Assembly: GCF_001949125.1 (NCBI RefSeq)
Contig: NZ_MSTI01000062.1
Location: 21,213 to 85,212, forward strand
Length of the DNA: 64,000 bases
Direction: 5' to 3'
Origin: Deinococcus marmoris
GTDB taxonomy: Bacteria > Deinococcota > Deinococci > Deinococcales > Deinococcaceae
In this document: positions 39,052 to 48,498 of the stretch, in pieces
Layout of the letters: every line of letters begins with the position of its first letter
How positions within the stretch are numbered: the first letter of the stretch is position 1
Notes under the pieces: model-generated
Databases searched by the model: none
What the model saw: only the letters and a program-made list of their open reading frames with translations
What the model was told of the DNA's origin: nothing
Made by a program: the position numbers and the translations under genes

Positions 39052-41123
39052 TGCCCACCTCCGGCTAGGACGGGTTCAGCGTCTGGGCGAAGGGTCAGGT
39101 CCCGCTCAAGCTGTCCGGTCAGCACCAGCACGCCGTAGGGTTCCAGGCGCGTGTCGCCGCTGACCTGCTGGCCGCCTAGAGCGTCATGCGCCGCCGGGAG
39201 CTGAATGGTCTGTGGTGTGGCGCTGTGGTTGATGATCACTGTGACCTCGCCAGCCGCTCCGCTGCGGCGGCAGACCTCCACGCCGGGTGGGGGTGTCAGG
39301 GCCGTCTGGACACCGCTGCGCTGGAGGGCAGCGGCCATCACGCTTTGCATCAGCTCCGCGTCCAGCCAGGCTCCCACCACGGTGACTCGTCCTGCGCCCA
39401 CCGCCCTGGTGGTCACGGCGGCCTGTCCGTCCAGCCAGCCGTTGCTGGGGCCGTAGCGGGCCAGCACCTCCACATCGTCTGCCCGCACGCCCAGACGCTC
39501 GGCCCAGATGGACGCCTGACCGCTCCCCAGCATGCCCACGATGGCCGCAGGTTGGTGCAGAGAAAAATACTGTTCCACCTCCACGCCTGCCCACTCGGCC
39601 AGCTTTCCCGGCTGCTTGGAGGGCAGGAGCGCGTTGTCGTCGTCCTTGACGCCGCTGCGTGGCCCGATGATCAGGTGTCCACCGCCGCGAAGATAGCTAC
39701 TGAGGTGTTCATAGATTTCCGGGGTCAGGCCGTGCAGATGCGGGGCCACCACCAGACGATAGCCCTCCAATGGGGCCAGCGGATGCACGATGTCGGTGCC
39801 GATGCCTGCCTCACGCAGTGGACGGTAGTAACTCAGCAGGTGGCCGATGGGATCAAAGTCCTCGTGCTGGCGGTGAAAATTGAGCGCCCAGCGGTCCTCG
39901 TAACGGTGCAGCAGGGCCACCGCTGATACGGGGGTGGTCCCAATCAGATGGGGCGAGAGCTGCGACAGCTCTGCGCCGATCTGGGCGATCTCGGCGTAGT
40001 GGGGGCGGGGTGTGCCGTCGGGGTGCAGTACGGTTCCCCAGTACTGTTCCTGGCCGCCCAGCGCGCTGCGCCATTGCCAGTACGAGATCAGGTCTGCGCC
40101 GTGGCCGATCTGGTGGTAGACCAGGCTGCGGATCTCGCCCATATTCAGCGCGTTGTTGGTGGTCATGTGGTTGGTGGCCCCGGCCTGGGTTTCCAGCACC
40201 CAGTAATTCCGGCGCTTGAGGCCGCGCGTCAGGTCGTGCTCGGCCCCGTTGCGGATGAAATCCAGGTGACCGTCACCGATGTAGTTGTCAAAGCCCGCCA
40301 CGTCCAGCTCGTCACTCAGGGCGTAGTGATCAAACAAATCAAAAAAGCCCATGAAGTTGTGCGTGAAGACCTGCTCCAGGCGGGCGTGGGGCCGGATGGC
40401 CGCGATCTGTTCGTGCTGATAGGTGGCGTAAAGCTGTGTGATGAAGCGCTGAAAATCCAGGCGCAGGGCTGGGTTATGCACCATCCAGGGGTGTTCGGTG
40501 CTGGGAAAGATGGGCAGCGGGATTTGCCCCCAGTCGCTGTAACTCTGGCTCCAGTAACGTGTCCACCAGCGGCGGTTCAGCTCGTCCAGGGTGCCATAAC
40601 GTCCGCGCAGAAAGTCCTGAAAGCGCAGGCGCGTTTCGGCGTCGTAGGACGCGCGGTTGTACTCGTTGTCGATCTGCCAGCCGATCACCTGTGGGTACGG
40701 GCCGAAGCGCTCGCCCAGTTTCCCGGCGATCCGACTCGCAAACTGGCGATACGTTGCGCTGCCGACGTTGTAGTGACAGCGTCCACCATGCGGAGAGCGG
40801 ACACCGTCCTGATTGACCGCCAGGGTGTCCGGGTGCGCCGCCGTCAACCACGCAGGCGGACTGGCCGTGGGCGTGGCGATGATAACCTTCATGCCGAATT
40901 CGGCGGCCTGTTCAATGGCCCGCTCAAACAAATCAAGTTCAAAGACGCCGTCTGCGGGTTCCAGGGTACTCCAGGCAAAATCGCAGATGCGGACGGTGTT
41001 GATGCCTGCCTCCCGCATCAGGCGCAGGTCCTCGGGCCAGCGGTCCTCAGGCCAGTGTTCGGGATACCAGGCGACGCCGTAGCGCAGCACATCGGAGGGC
41101 GTGGAAGGGGGCAGGGTAGGCAT
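39048..41123 (-). CDS. GH42-family glycosidase (beta-galactosidase / alpha-L-arabinopyranosidase type)
   Basis: 691 residues from ATG 41123, preceded by GGAGG; a longer frame is rejected. GH42 layout: YGVAWYPEHWPEDRWPEDLR at the start, acid/base Glu in GWQIDNEYNR, nucleophile Glu in YWVLETQAG, then the glutamine-amidotransferase-like trimerisation domain and a small C-terminal beta domain. No signal peptide, so it acts on imported oligosaccharides. Its place at the head of araBDA makes release of arabinose (or galactose from arabinogalactan fragments) likely. Confidence 0.92.
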   Translation of the reverse strand: MPTLPPSTPSDVLRYGVAWYPEHWPEDRWPEDLRLMREAGINTVRICDFAWSTLEPADGVFELDLFERAIEQAAEFGMKVIIATPTASPPAWLTAAHPDTLAVNQDGVRSPHGGRCHYNVGSATYRQFASRIAGKLGERFGPYPQVIGWQIDNEYNRASYDAETRLRFQDFLRGRYGTLDELNRRWWTRYWSQSYSDWGQIPLPIFPSTEHPWMVHNPALRLDFQRFITQLYATYQHEQIAAIRPHARLEQVFTHNFMGFFDLFDHYALSDELDVAGFDNYIGDGHLDFIRNGAEHDLTRGLKRRNYWVLETQAGATNHMTTNNALNMGEIRSLVYHQIGHGADLISYWQWRSALGGQEQYWGTVLHPDGTPRPHYAEIAQIGAELSQLSPHLIGTTPVSAVALLHRYEDRWALNFHRQHEDFDPIGHLLSYYRPLREAGIGTDIVHPLAPLEGYRLVVAPHLHGLTPEIYEHLSSYLRGGGHLIIGPRSGVKDDDNALLPSKQPGKLAEWAGVEVEQYFSLHQPAAIVGMLGSGQASIWAERLGVRADDVEVLARYGPSNGWLDGQAAVTTRAVGAGRVTVVGAWLDAELMQSVMAAALQRSGVQTALTPPPGVEVCRRSGAAGEVTVIINHSATPQTIQLPAAHDALGGQQVSGDTRLEPYGVLVLTGQLERDLTLRPDAEPVLAGGGQ

Positions 41124-41229
41124 GGGAGTTCCTCCAGGGCGCAGATAATGGGAATTTGGGTGACAAGAAGCCGGACCAGCCTTATGGAAGGGGCTGGCAA
41201 CAGGCGAAACAGAAATCAGGAAGGAGGGA

Positions 41230-42309
41230 TCAGGACATTGGAGGCGCGGCGGTAGAAGCCCGCACAATGAGTCGGGGGGTCAGGAGAGGCAGGGGCGGCG
41301 TGTCCAGGCCGTCCAGTAGCGAGAGCAGATGCTCGGCGGCCAGGTGGCCCATCTCCAGGCGCGGGAAGTCGATGACGGTCAGGGCCGGGGCGCTCAGCTC
41401 GGTCACGCGGCGGTTGTCGAAGCCCACCACCGAGACGTCTTCGGGGACGCGCAGACCCAGATCACGCAGACCCTGAACCGCGCCCAGCGCCAGCCAGTCG
41501 TTGGCCGCGAAGACTGCCGTGAACTTCGTGCGCCCGTACAGGCGCTTGACGGCGGCGCGTCCGCCCTCGATTTCCTCAGACCACACGCCGGTCAGTTCCA
41601 GCGCCTCCTCGCGCACTGCGCCTGCCTGACGCAGCGCCGCGTGATAGCCCGCGTAGCGCTCACGCACGTCCAGACGGTCCAGCGAACCCGTGATGTGCGC
41701 GATCCGGCGGTGGCCCAGCTCCAGCAGGTGTTCGGTGGCCAGAAGGCCACCCAACTCGTTGTCCAGCCGCAGACAGTGGTGGGCCAGCTCGGGGACCGAG
41801 CGGTTAAGCAGCACCACCGGGGTGCCGCTGCGTTCCAGTTCAATCAATGGCGCGTCGGGCAGCCAGTCGGCGAAGGCTATCACACCGTCTGGGCGGCCTT
41901 TCAGAATGGTCTCCAGAGCGATGAGTTCCTCGTCGCCGTTTTCCTGACCCAGCGCACAGAGGAGATGCACGCCCCCGGCCCGCAGGCGCTCCTCTATTCC
42001 GGTGATGATGGTGCCAAAGAATTCGTCGTGCAAGACGGGAATGATTACGCCCACCGCACGCAAGCGGCCCGCCAGCAGATTGCGAGCAAAGGTGTTGGAA
42101 TTGGGTTTGAAGTTCAGCCGATCCACCACCTCCAGCACCCGCTGGGCCTTGTCGCCCTTAACGCGGGCCGTGCCGTTCAGCACACGCGAAACTGTTGCGG
42201 GCGAGACCTGCGCCTCCCGGGCAATGTCCAGAATGGAGGGGCCGCGTCCAGTCGGTTGGATTGAATTCGGCTGAGTTGAATTGGTCTGGAGCACGTCCGT
42301 CTGGATCAT
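41230..42309 (-). CDS. LacI-family transcriptional repressor of the arabinose/oligosaccharide locus
   Basis: 359 residues: helix-turn-helix SILDIAREAQVSPATVSRVL with hinge helix (NLLAGRLR), then a periplasmic-binding-protein-like effector domain. It precedes the GH42-araBDA genes by 106 bp on the same strand and diverges from the sugar ABC importer. Two identical palindromes (TTGAAAAACTTTCAA) in the divergent region are the expected operators, so it should control itself, the catabolic genes and the importer, with release by a sugar ligand. Confidence 0.92.
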   Translation of the reverse strand: MIQTDVLQTNSTQPNSIQPTGRGPSILDIAREAQVSPATVSRVLNGTARVKGDKAQRVLEVVDRLNFKPNSNTFARNLLAGRLRAVGVIIPVLHDEFFGTIITGIEERLRAGGVHLLCALGQENGDEELIALETILKGRPDGVIAFADWLPDAPLIELERSGTPVVLLNRSVPELAHHCLRLDNELGGLLATEHLLELGHRRIAHITGSLDRLDVRERYAGYHAALRQAGAVREEALELTGVWSEEIEGGRAAVKRLYGRTKFTAVFAANDWLALGAVQGLRDLGLRVPEDVSVVGFDNRRVTELSAPALTVIDFPRLEMGHLAAEHLLSLLDGLDTPPLPLLTPRLIVRASTAAPPMS

Positions 42310-42350
42310 TTCACCAACCTTAGCTCATGGATTTCTTCTGTTGCTCATAT

Positions 42351-42365
42351 TTGAAAAACTTTCAA
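42351..42365. promoter_or_regulatory. LacI-type operator, lacI-proximal copy
   Basis: TTGAAAAACTTTCAA, arms TTGAAA/TTTCAA, 42 nt upstream of the LacI-family start codon. An identical copy lies at 42653. Confidence 0.8.
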
Positions 42366-42619
42366 GAATGACAGTAGCACAACCGTATCTGGGACTTCAA
42401 ACGGGGAGAACGCAGAGGCTTGAAGGCCGTCTGATAAATCCAAAGAGGCATTTTGAACCCTGCATTGCCCTCAGATAGAAGGCGTTTCAAATGTTCCCAC
42501 GTGCCTCCTGCAAACATCGGAGTCAGATGACCCTGCCCCAGAGTTGAGGAATGGACGCTGCTGGATACGCTTTTTACCCTTGGGCAGCAATCTCATCAGT
42601 CACGAAAATCCTAGAACTC

Positions 42620-42648
42620 TTGACAGCTTCTGAGGACGGGGATATGTT
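42620..42648 (+). promoter_or_regulatory. sigma-70-type promoter of the sugar ABC importer
   Basis: TTGACA (42620-42625), 17-bp spacer, TATGTT (42643-42648). The predicted start point falls in the operator at 42653-42667. A leader of about 110 nt precedes the binding-protein gene. Confidence 0.85.
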
Positions 42649-42652
42649 GTTT

Positions 42653-42667
42653 TTGAAAAACTTTCAA
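42653..42667. promoter_or_regulatory. LacI-type operator on the importer start site
   Basis: Second exact copy of TTGAAAAACTTTCAA, 5 nt downstream of the -10 box, so a bound repressor would cover the start point. The 302-bp spacing of the two copies allows DNA looping. Confidence 0.85.
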
Positions 42668-42763
42668 AACTCACTGACTGCTGCGTTGCTGTCTCGCCCT
42701 GACTGGGAAGGGTTCAATTTTGGTTGTTCTCCCTCGCCTGTCACCCTTCAAAGGAGATCACCC

Positions 42764-44074
42764 ATGTCCTCACTTCGCCTGAACACGGCACGACTGTCCA
42801 CTGCACGGCTGGCCACCCTGACCCTCGCTCTGCTGGGCGCTGCCGCCTCCGCGCAGACCACGCCCAATACCGCGCTGAAAGGCACCATCTCCGTGTGGGC
42901 CTGGAAAGACCCGATTGCGGGCCTCAAGTCGCTGGACGCAGCTTTCGCCAAGGCGTACCCGAACATCAAGGTGGAATACGTGCAGAAAGATCCTGGCGGC
43001 GGCGCAATTTACAATGCTTACAAGCTGGCCTTCTCGGCAGGCTCGGGCGGCCCGGATGTGGCGCTGATCGAGGACTCTCACCTTCAGCAACTGGTCAAGC
43101 TGGGGACACTGGCCGATCTGACGTCGCAGGTCAAACCCTACGTGGTCAACCTGACCCCGGCCAAGCTGAACACCGCCACGCTGAACGGCAAGTACTACGC
43201 GATGCCCTGGGACATCGGCCCGGTGGTGCTGTATTACCGCCGTGACCTGTTCAAGCAGGCGGGCGTCAACCCCGCTTCGCTGCGAACCTGGGATGATTAC
43301 CTGAAGGCAGCCATGGTGATCAAGGCCAAGACCGGCGCGGACATGCTGCCGCTGAGCAAGGCCAAAAATGATGGCCGCCTGCTGGAAACCCTGCTGTGGC
43401 AACAGGGCAGCGGCTACGTGAACGCGGCGGGCGCAGTGACGCTGGACAAAGACCCCCGCGCAACCAAGGCGCTGGACCTGATCCAGAGCCTCTACAAGAG
43501 CGGAGCCAGCGCCGACATCGAAACCTGGACCGACAGCTACTACAAGGTCATCGCGGACGGCAAAGTTGCCACCCTGCCGATGGCGGCGTGGATGGGCGGG
43601 TTTCTAAAGGGCTGGATCGCCCCCAAGACCGAGGGGCAGTGGGGCGTGTTGCCGCTTCCAGCCTTTGCGGGCAGCGTCAGCCGCACCAGCAACGACGGCG
43701 GCTCGCAACTGGCGGTCTGGAATTCCAGCAAGAACAAGGACGCGGCCTGGGCCTACATCCAGTTCCACATCGCGCAGAAGGACTCGGCGCTGGCGCTGTA
43801 CGAGAAGACTGACTTCTTCCCCGCGCTGACCTCGCTGTACAAAGACCCCGCCTTCTCGCAGGGCGACGCCTTCTTCGGTGGCCAGAAGATCAGCCAGACC
43901 TATACGGCTCTCGCCAAGACCATTCCGGCGGCCACCGTGTACACCACCGATTACACCGACATGAACAGCATGCTCAGCATTGAAATTCAGAAGATGGCGC
44001 TGGGCAAACAGGACGCCGCCGCCGCCCTGAAGAACGCCGCCGACGTGATCCGCTCACGCACCCGCCGCAATTGA
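42764..44074 (+). CDS. sugar ABC transporter substrate-binding protein
   Basis: 436 residues from ATG 42764 with AAAGGAG upstream; the open frame extends further but only this start gives a signal peptide (ending AAASAQ). It is a cluster-B/family 1 solute-binding protein of the carbohydrate type: GTISVWAWKDPIAG, DVALIEDSHLQQLVKLGTLAD, YAMPWDIGPVVLYYRRDLFK. Encoded with two permeases but no ATPase. By context it captures arabinose-containing or galactose-containing oligosaccharides. Confidence 0.93.
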   Translation: MSSLRLNTARLSTARLATLTLALLGAAASAQTTPNTALKGTISVWAWKDPIAGLKSLDAAFAKAYPNIKVEYVQKDPGGGAIYNAYKLAFSAGSGGPDVALIEDSHLQQLVKLGTLADLTSQVKPYVVNLTPAKLNTATLNGKYYAMPWDIGPVVLYYRRDLFKQAGVNPASLRTWDDYLKAAMVIKAKTGADMLPLSKAKNDGRLLETLLWQQGSGYVNAAGAVTLDKDPRATKALDLIQSLYKSGASADIETWTDSYYKVIADGKVATLPMAAWMGGFLKGWIAPKTEGQWGVLPLPAFAGSVSRTSNDGGSQLAVWNSSKNKDAAWAYIQFHIAQKDSALALYEKTDFFPALTSLYKDPAFSQGDAFFGGQKISQTYTALAKTIPAATVYTTDYTDMNSMLSIEIQKMALGKQDAAAALKNAADVIRSRTRRN

Positions 44075-44118
44075 GGGGATGGGGCGTGGGCCGATTCCAT
44101 ACGGCATGGCCCATCCCC
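44075..44118 (+). promoter_or_regulatory. hairpin between binding-protein and permease genes
   Basis: GGGGATGGG immediately after the binding-protein stop pairs with CCCATCCCC at 44110-44118. Such hairpins often protect the binding-protein mRNA or partly terminate, giving more binding protein than permease. No T-tract follows. Confidence 0.55.
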
Positions 44119-44155
44119 GCCTTGAAGCCCTCACGCCCCGCCAGGAGGTGAATGT

Positions 44156-45073
44156 ATGAGCCGTCCACTTGATTTGCCCGCTTTCGCTCGTCCGGCCCGG
44201 CCTGCCCGCCGGCGCAAACACCTGTGGCCCATGCTGTTCATTGCGCCGTTCTTTGTCCTGTTTCTGGTGTTCGGCGTCTACCCGGTGATCTTCTCAGCAG
44301 TGCTGAGCTTCCAGGAATGGAACGGTGCGCCGGGCCAGCAGGTCTGGGTGGGCTGGCAAAATTACGCCTCGCTCTTCCAGGACCGCTATTTCTGGTCCTC
44401 CATGACCAACTCGGTGCTGATTTTCCTCCTGCACTTTCCAGTCATGACGCTGGGGGGCCTGGTGCTGGCCGTCATCCTGAACGAGAACCGCCTGCGCTTC
44501 CAGGGGCTGTGGCGGGCCATGATCTTCCTGCCACACCTGACCTCGATGGTGGCGGCGGGCATCACCTTCCGGTTGCTGTTCGAACGGGACAGCGGGCTGG
44601 TCAACCGGATGCTGGGCGGCGTGGGCATCCCCGCCGTGCCGTGGCTGGACAACGAGTGGTGGGCGCGGGTGGCGGTGGGCATCCTGCTGGTGTGGGCCTG
44701 GACGGGTTACCAGATGGTCATCTTTCTCTCGGCGCTCCAGACCATTCCAGGTGAGGTCAACGAGGCGGCCTTGATCGACGGTGCGGGCCGCGTTCAGGTT
44801 TTCTGGAAGATCACCGTGCCGCTGATGCGTCCGGCCATCGTGTTCGTCACGACGCTGTCGGTGATCGGCACCTTCGCGCTGTACACCGAACCCGTGATTC
44901 TGACCGGGGGCGGTCCCATTCACGCCACCACCACGCCCACGATGGAAATTTACGCACAGGCCTTCAACAACATCCGCTACGGCTACGGCGCGGCTCTCAG
45001 CTACGTGTACTTTGCCATCGTGGTGGCCGCGACGCTCCTACAACTGCGCCTGACCAACCGGGGGCAGGGATGA
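44156..45073 (+). CDS. sugar ABC transporter permease 1 (MalF/UgpA type)
   Basis: 305 residues, six membrane helices; the coupling-helix EAA loop is EVNEAALIDGAGRVQVFWKITVP-like (EAALIDGAG...P). N-terminus WPMLFIAPFFVLFLVFGVYP is typical. AGGAGGTG precedes the ATG. Overlaps permease 2 by 4 bp. Confidence 0.93.
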   Translation: MSRPLDLPAFARPARPARRRKHLWPMLFIAPFFVLFLVFGVYPVIFSAVLSFQEWNGAPGQQVWVGWQNYASLFQDRYFWSSMTNSVLIFLLHFPVMTLGGLVLAVILNENRLRFQGLWRAMIFLPHLTSMVAAGITFRLLFERDSGLVNRMLGGVGIPAVPWLDNEWWARVAVGILLVWAWTGYQMVIFLSALQTIPGEVNEAALIDGAGRVQVFWKITVPLMRPAIVFVTTLSVIGTFALYTEPVILTGGGPIHATTTPTMEIYAQAFNNIRYGYGAALSYVYFAIVVAATLLQLRLTNRGQG

Positions 45074-45942
45074 CGCGCACCGCCGTTCAAGCGGCCAGCG
45101 TTCCGGCCCCCGCCCAGCGCAAGCCACGGCCCCGCCCACCGATCCTGCTGTACACCGTGGTCATTGCCGTTAGTGCGTTCGCGGTTCTGCCCTTCGTGTG
45201 GATGGTGCTGTCGTCTCTCAAGCCGCTCACCGAGATCTTCGGTCAGGGCTTCTTGCCGCAGAACCCCAGCCTGGATAACTTCCGACGGCTGTTCGCCGAG
45301 ACCCCGGCACTCAGGGCACTGTTCAACAGTTTCTTCATCGCCATTCTGTCCACGGCGGGTTCGCTGCTGTTCTGCTCGCTGGGCGGCTACGGCTTTGCCA
45401 AGTTTAATTTTCCGGGCAAGAACGCCCTGTTCAGCGTGATGCTGGTCAGCATGACCATTCCCTTCGTGGTGGGGCTGATTCCCACCTTCATCATGATGCG
45501 CAACTGGTTTCACTGGATCGACACACCGTGGCCGCTGGTGGTGCCGGGTCTGGCGAATGCCTTCGGGGTGTTCTTCATGCGTCAGTACCTGTCCACCGTC
45601 CCTGACGAATTGCTGGACGCCGCGCGCATCGACGGCGCGTCCGAACCCACCATCTTTTTCCGGGTGGTGGTGCCGATCATCACGCCTGCCCTGGCGAGCC
45701 TGGGCATCATCTTCTTCATGGCCTCGTGGAACAACTACCTGTGGCCCAACATCGTGCTGCGCGATCCCAATGCCCAGACCCTGCCCGTGCTGATCGCGGG
45801 GCTTCAGGGCAGCGCTGGGCGCACCCCGTATGACCTGATGATGGCGGGCGCGGTGGTCAGCGTGATTCCCATGCTGATCGTATTTTTAGCCCTGCAACGC
45901 TATTTCTACTCTGGTATCACGGCGGGCGCAGTCAAGGGTTAA
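45070..45942 (+). CDS. sugar ABC transporter permease 2 (MalG/UgpE type)
   Basis: 290 residues with six helices and the EAA-type loop DELLDAARIDGASEPTIFF. Starts ATG 45070 inside the permease 1 stop. Together they form the heterodimeric channel; the missing ATPase is presumably a shared MsmK/UgpC-like protein encoded elsewhere. Confidence 0.94.
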   Translation: MTRTAVQAASVPAPAQRKPRPRPPILLYTVVIAVSAFAVLPFVWMVLSSLKPLTEIFGQGFLPQNPSLDNFRRLFAETPALRALFNSFFIAILSTAGSLLFCSLGGYGFAKFNFPGKNALFSVMLVSMTIPFVVGLIPTFIMMRNWFHWIDTPWPLVVPGLANAFGVFFMRQYLSTVPDELLDAARIDGASEPTIFFRVVVPIITPALASLGIIFFMASWNNYLWPNIVLRDPNAQTLPVLIAGLQGSAGRTPYDLMMAGAVVSVIPMLIVFLALQRYFYSGITAGAVKG

Positions 45943-46079
45943 GCAATCAAAGACTGAGCGGCAACTCCAACTCCGCGTTTTCTCGTTCGCCTTCTGAATT
46001 GATCTGGAACGGAACGTCACCCGGTTTCCGGCCCCCTGCTCTTTGGGGCCGCCGGGCAGCCGTGTCCGCGAGGAGAGCC

Positions 46080-47846
46080 ATGCAAATAAACCGCCGATCC
46101 AGCCGCGTCCTGAGCCTCAGCCTGCTGACCGCCGCCCTGCTGTTGACAGCCTGCGGCGGTACTACCCCGACTGCTGGACCAACCGCCGGGTTTGCCCAGA
46201 CCCAGGGCACTGGGGAGTTGTCGCAGACTGCCATAACCGGGACGATCTACCGCGTCCCCGGCCCGCAATTCACGACGGCCACCGACGTGACCCTCTACGC
46301 CATCAATACAGGGTTCAAGCCCGGGGACCAGATTCTGTTTGATGCGGCGCAGGGACCATTTGAAGGTTTTCTCTACTTTCCGGCCAACAACAAAGGAACG
46401 GCGACCAGTCCCATCACCATCGGCTCGTTCAATGGACGGGCCACCCTGCAGGTCACCGATCCCAACCAGTCAGGCATCTTCCTGGAGAATGTCGCCGGAT
46501 ACGACATCGGCAACCTGAACATCGTGGGGCCGGGGGCGGGGGTCAGCCAGAAAGACGGCGTGATCGCGTACAACACCCTGTCCGGCAACGTGCGGCTGAA
46601 CTTCCTCAACTTCCATGACCTGAATGTGTCGGGCTTTGGCTCGGGCGGCATCTCTGTCGGCGGGAACAACGGCTTCAGCGGGTATACCCAGGTCTTTATC
46701 AAAGATTCGATCACGCACGACAACCGCAAGGCGGGCATTCAGGTGTTCGGGCCTGCGGCCCTGCCCGCCGACACCGACTACGCCAACCGCGACATCTACA
46801 TCGGCAACAACAAGGCGTACAACAATTTTGGCGACGCGGCCTCCACCACGTCCAATACGGGCAGCGGCATCCTGGTGGGCAATGCCCAGCGCGTGACGAT
46901 TGAGCGCAACGTCGCGCACGACAACGGCAAATTCAACACGGCGGTGGGTGGCCCCATCGGCATCTGGGTCTACGACACGGACCGCGCCACCATTCAGTTC
47001 AACGAGTCCTACAACAACCGCACGAACAGCACCGCCGACGGCGGCGGCTTCGATCTGGACGGCGGCGTGACCAATTCGGTGATGCAGTACAACTACAGCC
47101 ACGGCAACGACGGCGCAGGCTACCTGATTGCCCAGTATCCGGGGGCCAGGGCGCTGTACCGCAACACCGTGCGCTACAACATCTCCCAGAACGACGCCCG
47201 CAAGCACGGTTACGGCGCGATTGAGCTGTACGGCGAGATGAGGGACATAGACATCTACAACAACACCGTTTTCATGGACGCGGTGGGCGCGGCGGAAGTG
47301 CCGTCGGCGCTGCTGATCACCCGGCCCGGTACTTTTCAGAGCGGCGACGGGCAGAATTACGATATCGGCCCCATCAGCAACGTCCGGGTGGCCAACAACA
47401 TCTTCTACAGCCGCAACGGGGCACGGCTGCTGTCGGTGGGCGGCGGGAACACCGGGATCGTGCTGCGCTCAAACAGCTACTTTGCCGATGGCCCCAGCCG
47501 CCCGGCCAGCTATTTTTACGGGTATGGCGGTAATTTCGGTAACGGCACCAACTTTTATCAGGGTACGGCCTACGCCAGTCTCGCTGCCTTCCGGAATGCC
47601 ACCGGGCAGGAAGTGGGCGGCGTTCAGGGCAATCCGCGCTTGATGAACGCGGGTGGCGGGCAGACCATTGGCAACGCCTACCAGTTTCAAGCCCTGGCTG
47701 CCTATCAGCTCCAATCCACTTCGCCCATCAGAAACAACGGCCTGAATTTGGCCTCTCAGTTTGGCATCAATGCGGGGGCCACCGACTTTTACGGCGTGGC
47801 CATTCCGGCGGGTAGCGGCTTTTCACGCGGAGCCAGCGACATGTAA
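46080..47846 (+). CDS. right-handed parallel beta-helix lipoprotein
   Basis: 588 residues from ATG 46080 with GAGGAG upstream. The N-terminus is a lipoprotein signal with lipobox LLLTACGG (Cys about residue 23). The rest shows beta-helix coils rich in Asn ladders (YIGNNKAYNNFGDA, VTIERNVAHDNGKFN, YNNRTNSTADGGGFDLDGG, MQYNYSHGNDGAGYLI). This fold is used by pectate lyases and other polysaccharide-acting enzymes; catalytic residues cannot be assigned. Its position behind the sugar importer suggests a surface enzyme or binder releasing oligosaccharides. Confidence 0.85.
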   Translation: MQINRRSSRVLSLSLLTAALLLTACGGTTPTAGPTAGFAQTQGTGELSQTAITGTIYRVPGPQFTTATDVTLYAINTGFKPGDQILFDAAQGPFEGFLYFPANNKGTATSPITIGSFNGRATLQVTDPNQSGIFLENVAGYDIGNLNIVGPGAGVSQKDGVIAYNTLSGNVRLNFLNFHDLNVSGFGSGGISVGGNNGFSGYTQVFIKDSITHDNRKAGIQVFGPAALPADTDYANRDIYIGNNKAYNNFGDAASTTSNTGSGILVGNAQRVTIERNVAHDNGKFNTAVGGPIGIWVYDTDRATIQFNESYNNRTNSTADGGGFDLDGGVTNSVMQYNYSHGNDGAGYLIAQYPGARALYRNTVRYNISQNDARKHGYGAIELYGEMRDIDIYNNTVFMDAVGAAEVPSALLITRPGTFQSGDGQNYDIGPISNVRVANNIFYSRNGARLLSVGGGNTGIVLRSNSYFADGPSRPASYFYGYGGNFGNGTNFYQGTAYASLAAFRNATGQEVGGVQGNPRLMNAGGGQTIGNAYQFQALAAYQLQSTSPIRNNGLNLASQFGINAGATDFYGVAIPAGSGFSRGASDM

Positions 47847-47907
47847 GAGGCGGCGGGTTTGGGAATGGCAGCAACTTCTATGTGAGCCAGAGCTGTAACG
47901 CTCCTTT

Positions 47908-47939
47908 CGCCTTCCTGGCAGCCACCCGCCAGGAAGGCG
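47908..47939 (+). terminator. hairpin downstream of the importer operon
   Basis: Perfect 12-bp stem (CGCCTTCCTGGC with its complement), 8-nt loop, 62 bp after the beta-helix stop. No clear T-tract. Confidence 0.6.
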
Positions 47940-47953
47940 GAGGACGCCAGCTC

Positions 47954-47979
47954 AGCCCCAGGCTGGACAGCCTGGGGCT
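47954..47979 (+). terminator. second hairpin downstream of the importer operon
   Basis: Perfect 11-bp stem (AGCCCCAGGCT with its complement) and 4-nt loop, 15 bp after the first hairpin. Tandem stems suggest a termination region, but no T-tract follows. Confidence 0.6.
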
Positions 47980-48498
47980 AGACCAGTAGAAAAGCAGGAC
48001 CAACTTGCTGTTGAAGCCTTGGGACGTCCGTCTGGATGTGAATTCACCGCTCAGGAACGGCAGGCTGAATATGCCCGGTATTCAGACTGAAGAACCCTGC
48101 ACTGAAAGTACAGGGGTTCAAAGTGCGACTGAAAGTCGCCGTCAACGCCATAGCATTCCGCTCGTAAGCAGGTCACATCTTTAGCTCAATGTCCTGCTGA
48201 CACGCCAAAGTTTCTCTTCTTACTGCCCAGCCGCTCAGTTTTTCGTGACGGCGCAGGTCTGAAAGACTTGCACTAAAGTGCATGGCTCATACCCAGCGGT
48301 TTCGGAGAGTTGACCTGGGGGCGTTGAGATTGACGCCCCCGAAATTCCTGTTTGTCTCGATTCTGAAATGCCCCACGCTGAGAAGGGGTTTTCGGGAACT
48401 TCCAAAAATTGCCGTCTGGGCCAGGAGATATCAAATGGATACTCTGGTTGCCGTAGGATCTAGCTTCACTACTCGCGTCAGGCCACAGGAGGCAAGAC
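47980..48498. other. gene-free stretch before the aldo/keto reductase
   Basis: No supportable coding region. It holds one hairpin (GGGGGCGT/ACGCCCCC, 48317-48340) in the leader of the next gene and short repeated words such as GACTGAAAGTC. No consensus promoter is evident. Confidence 0.5.
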
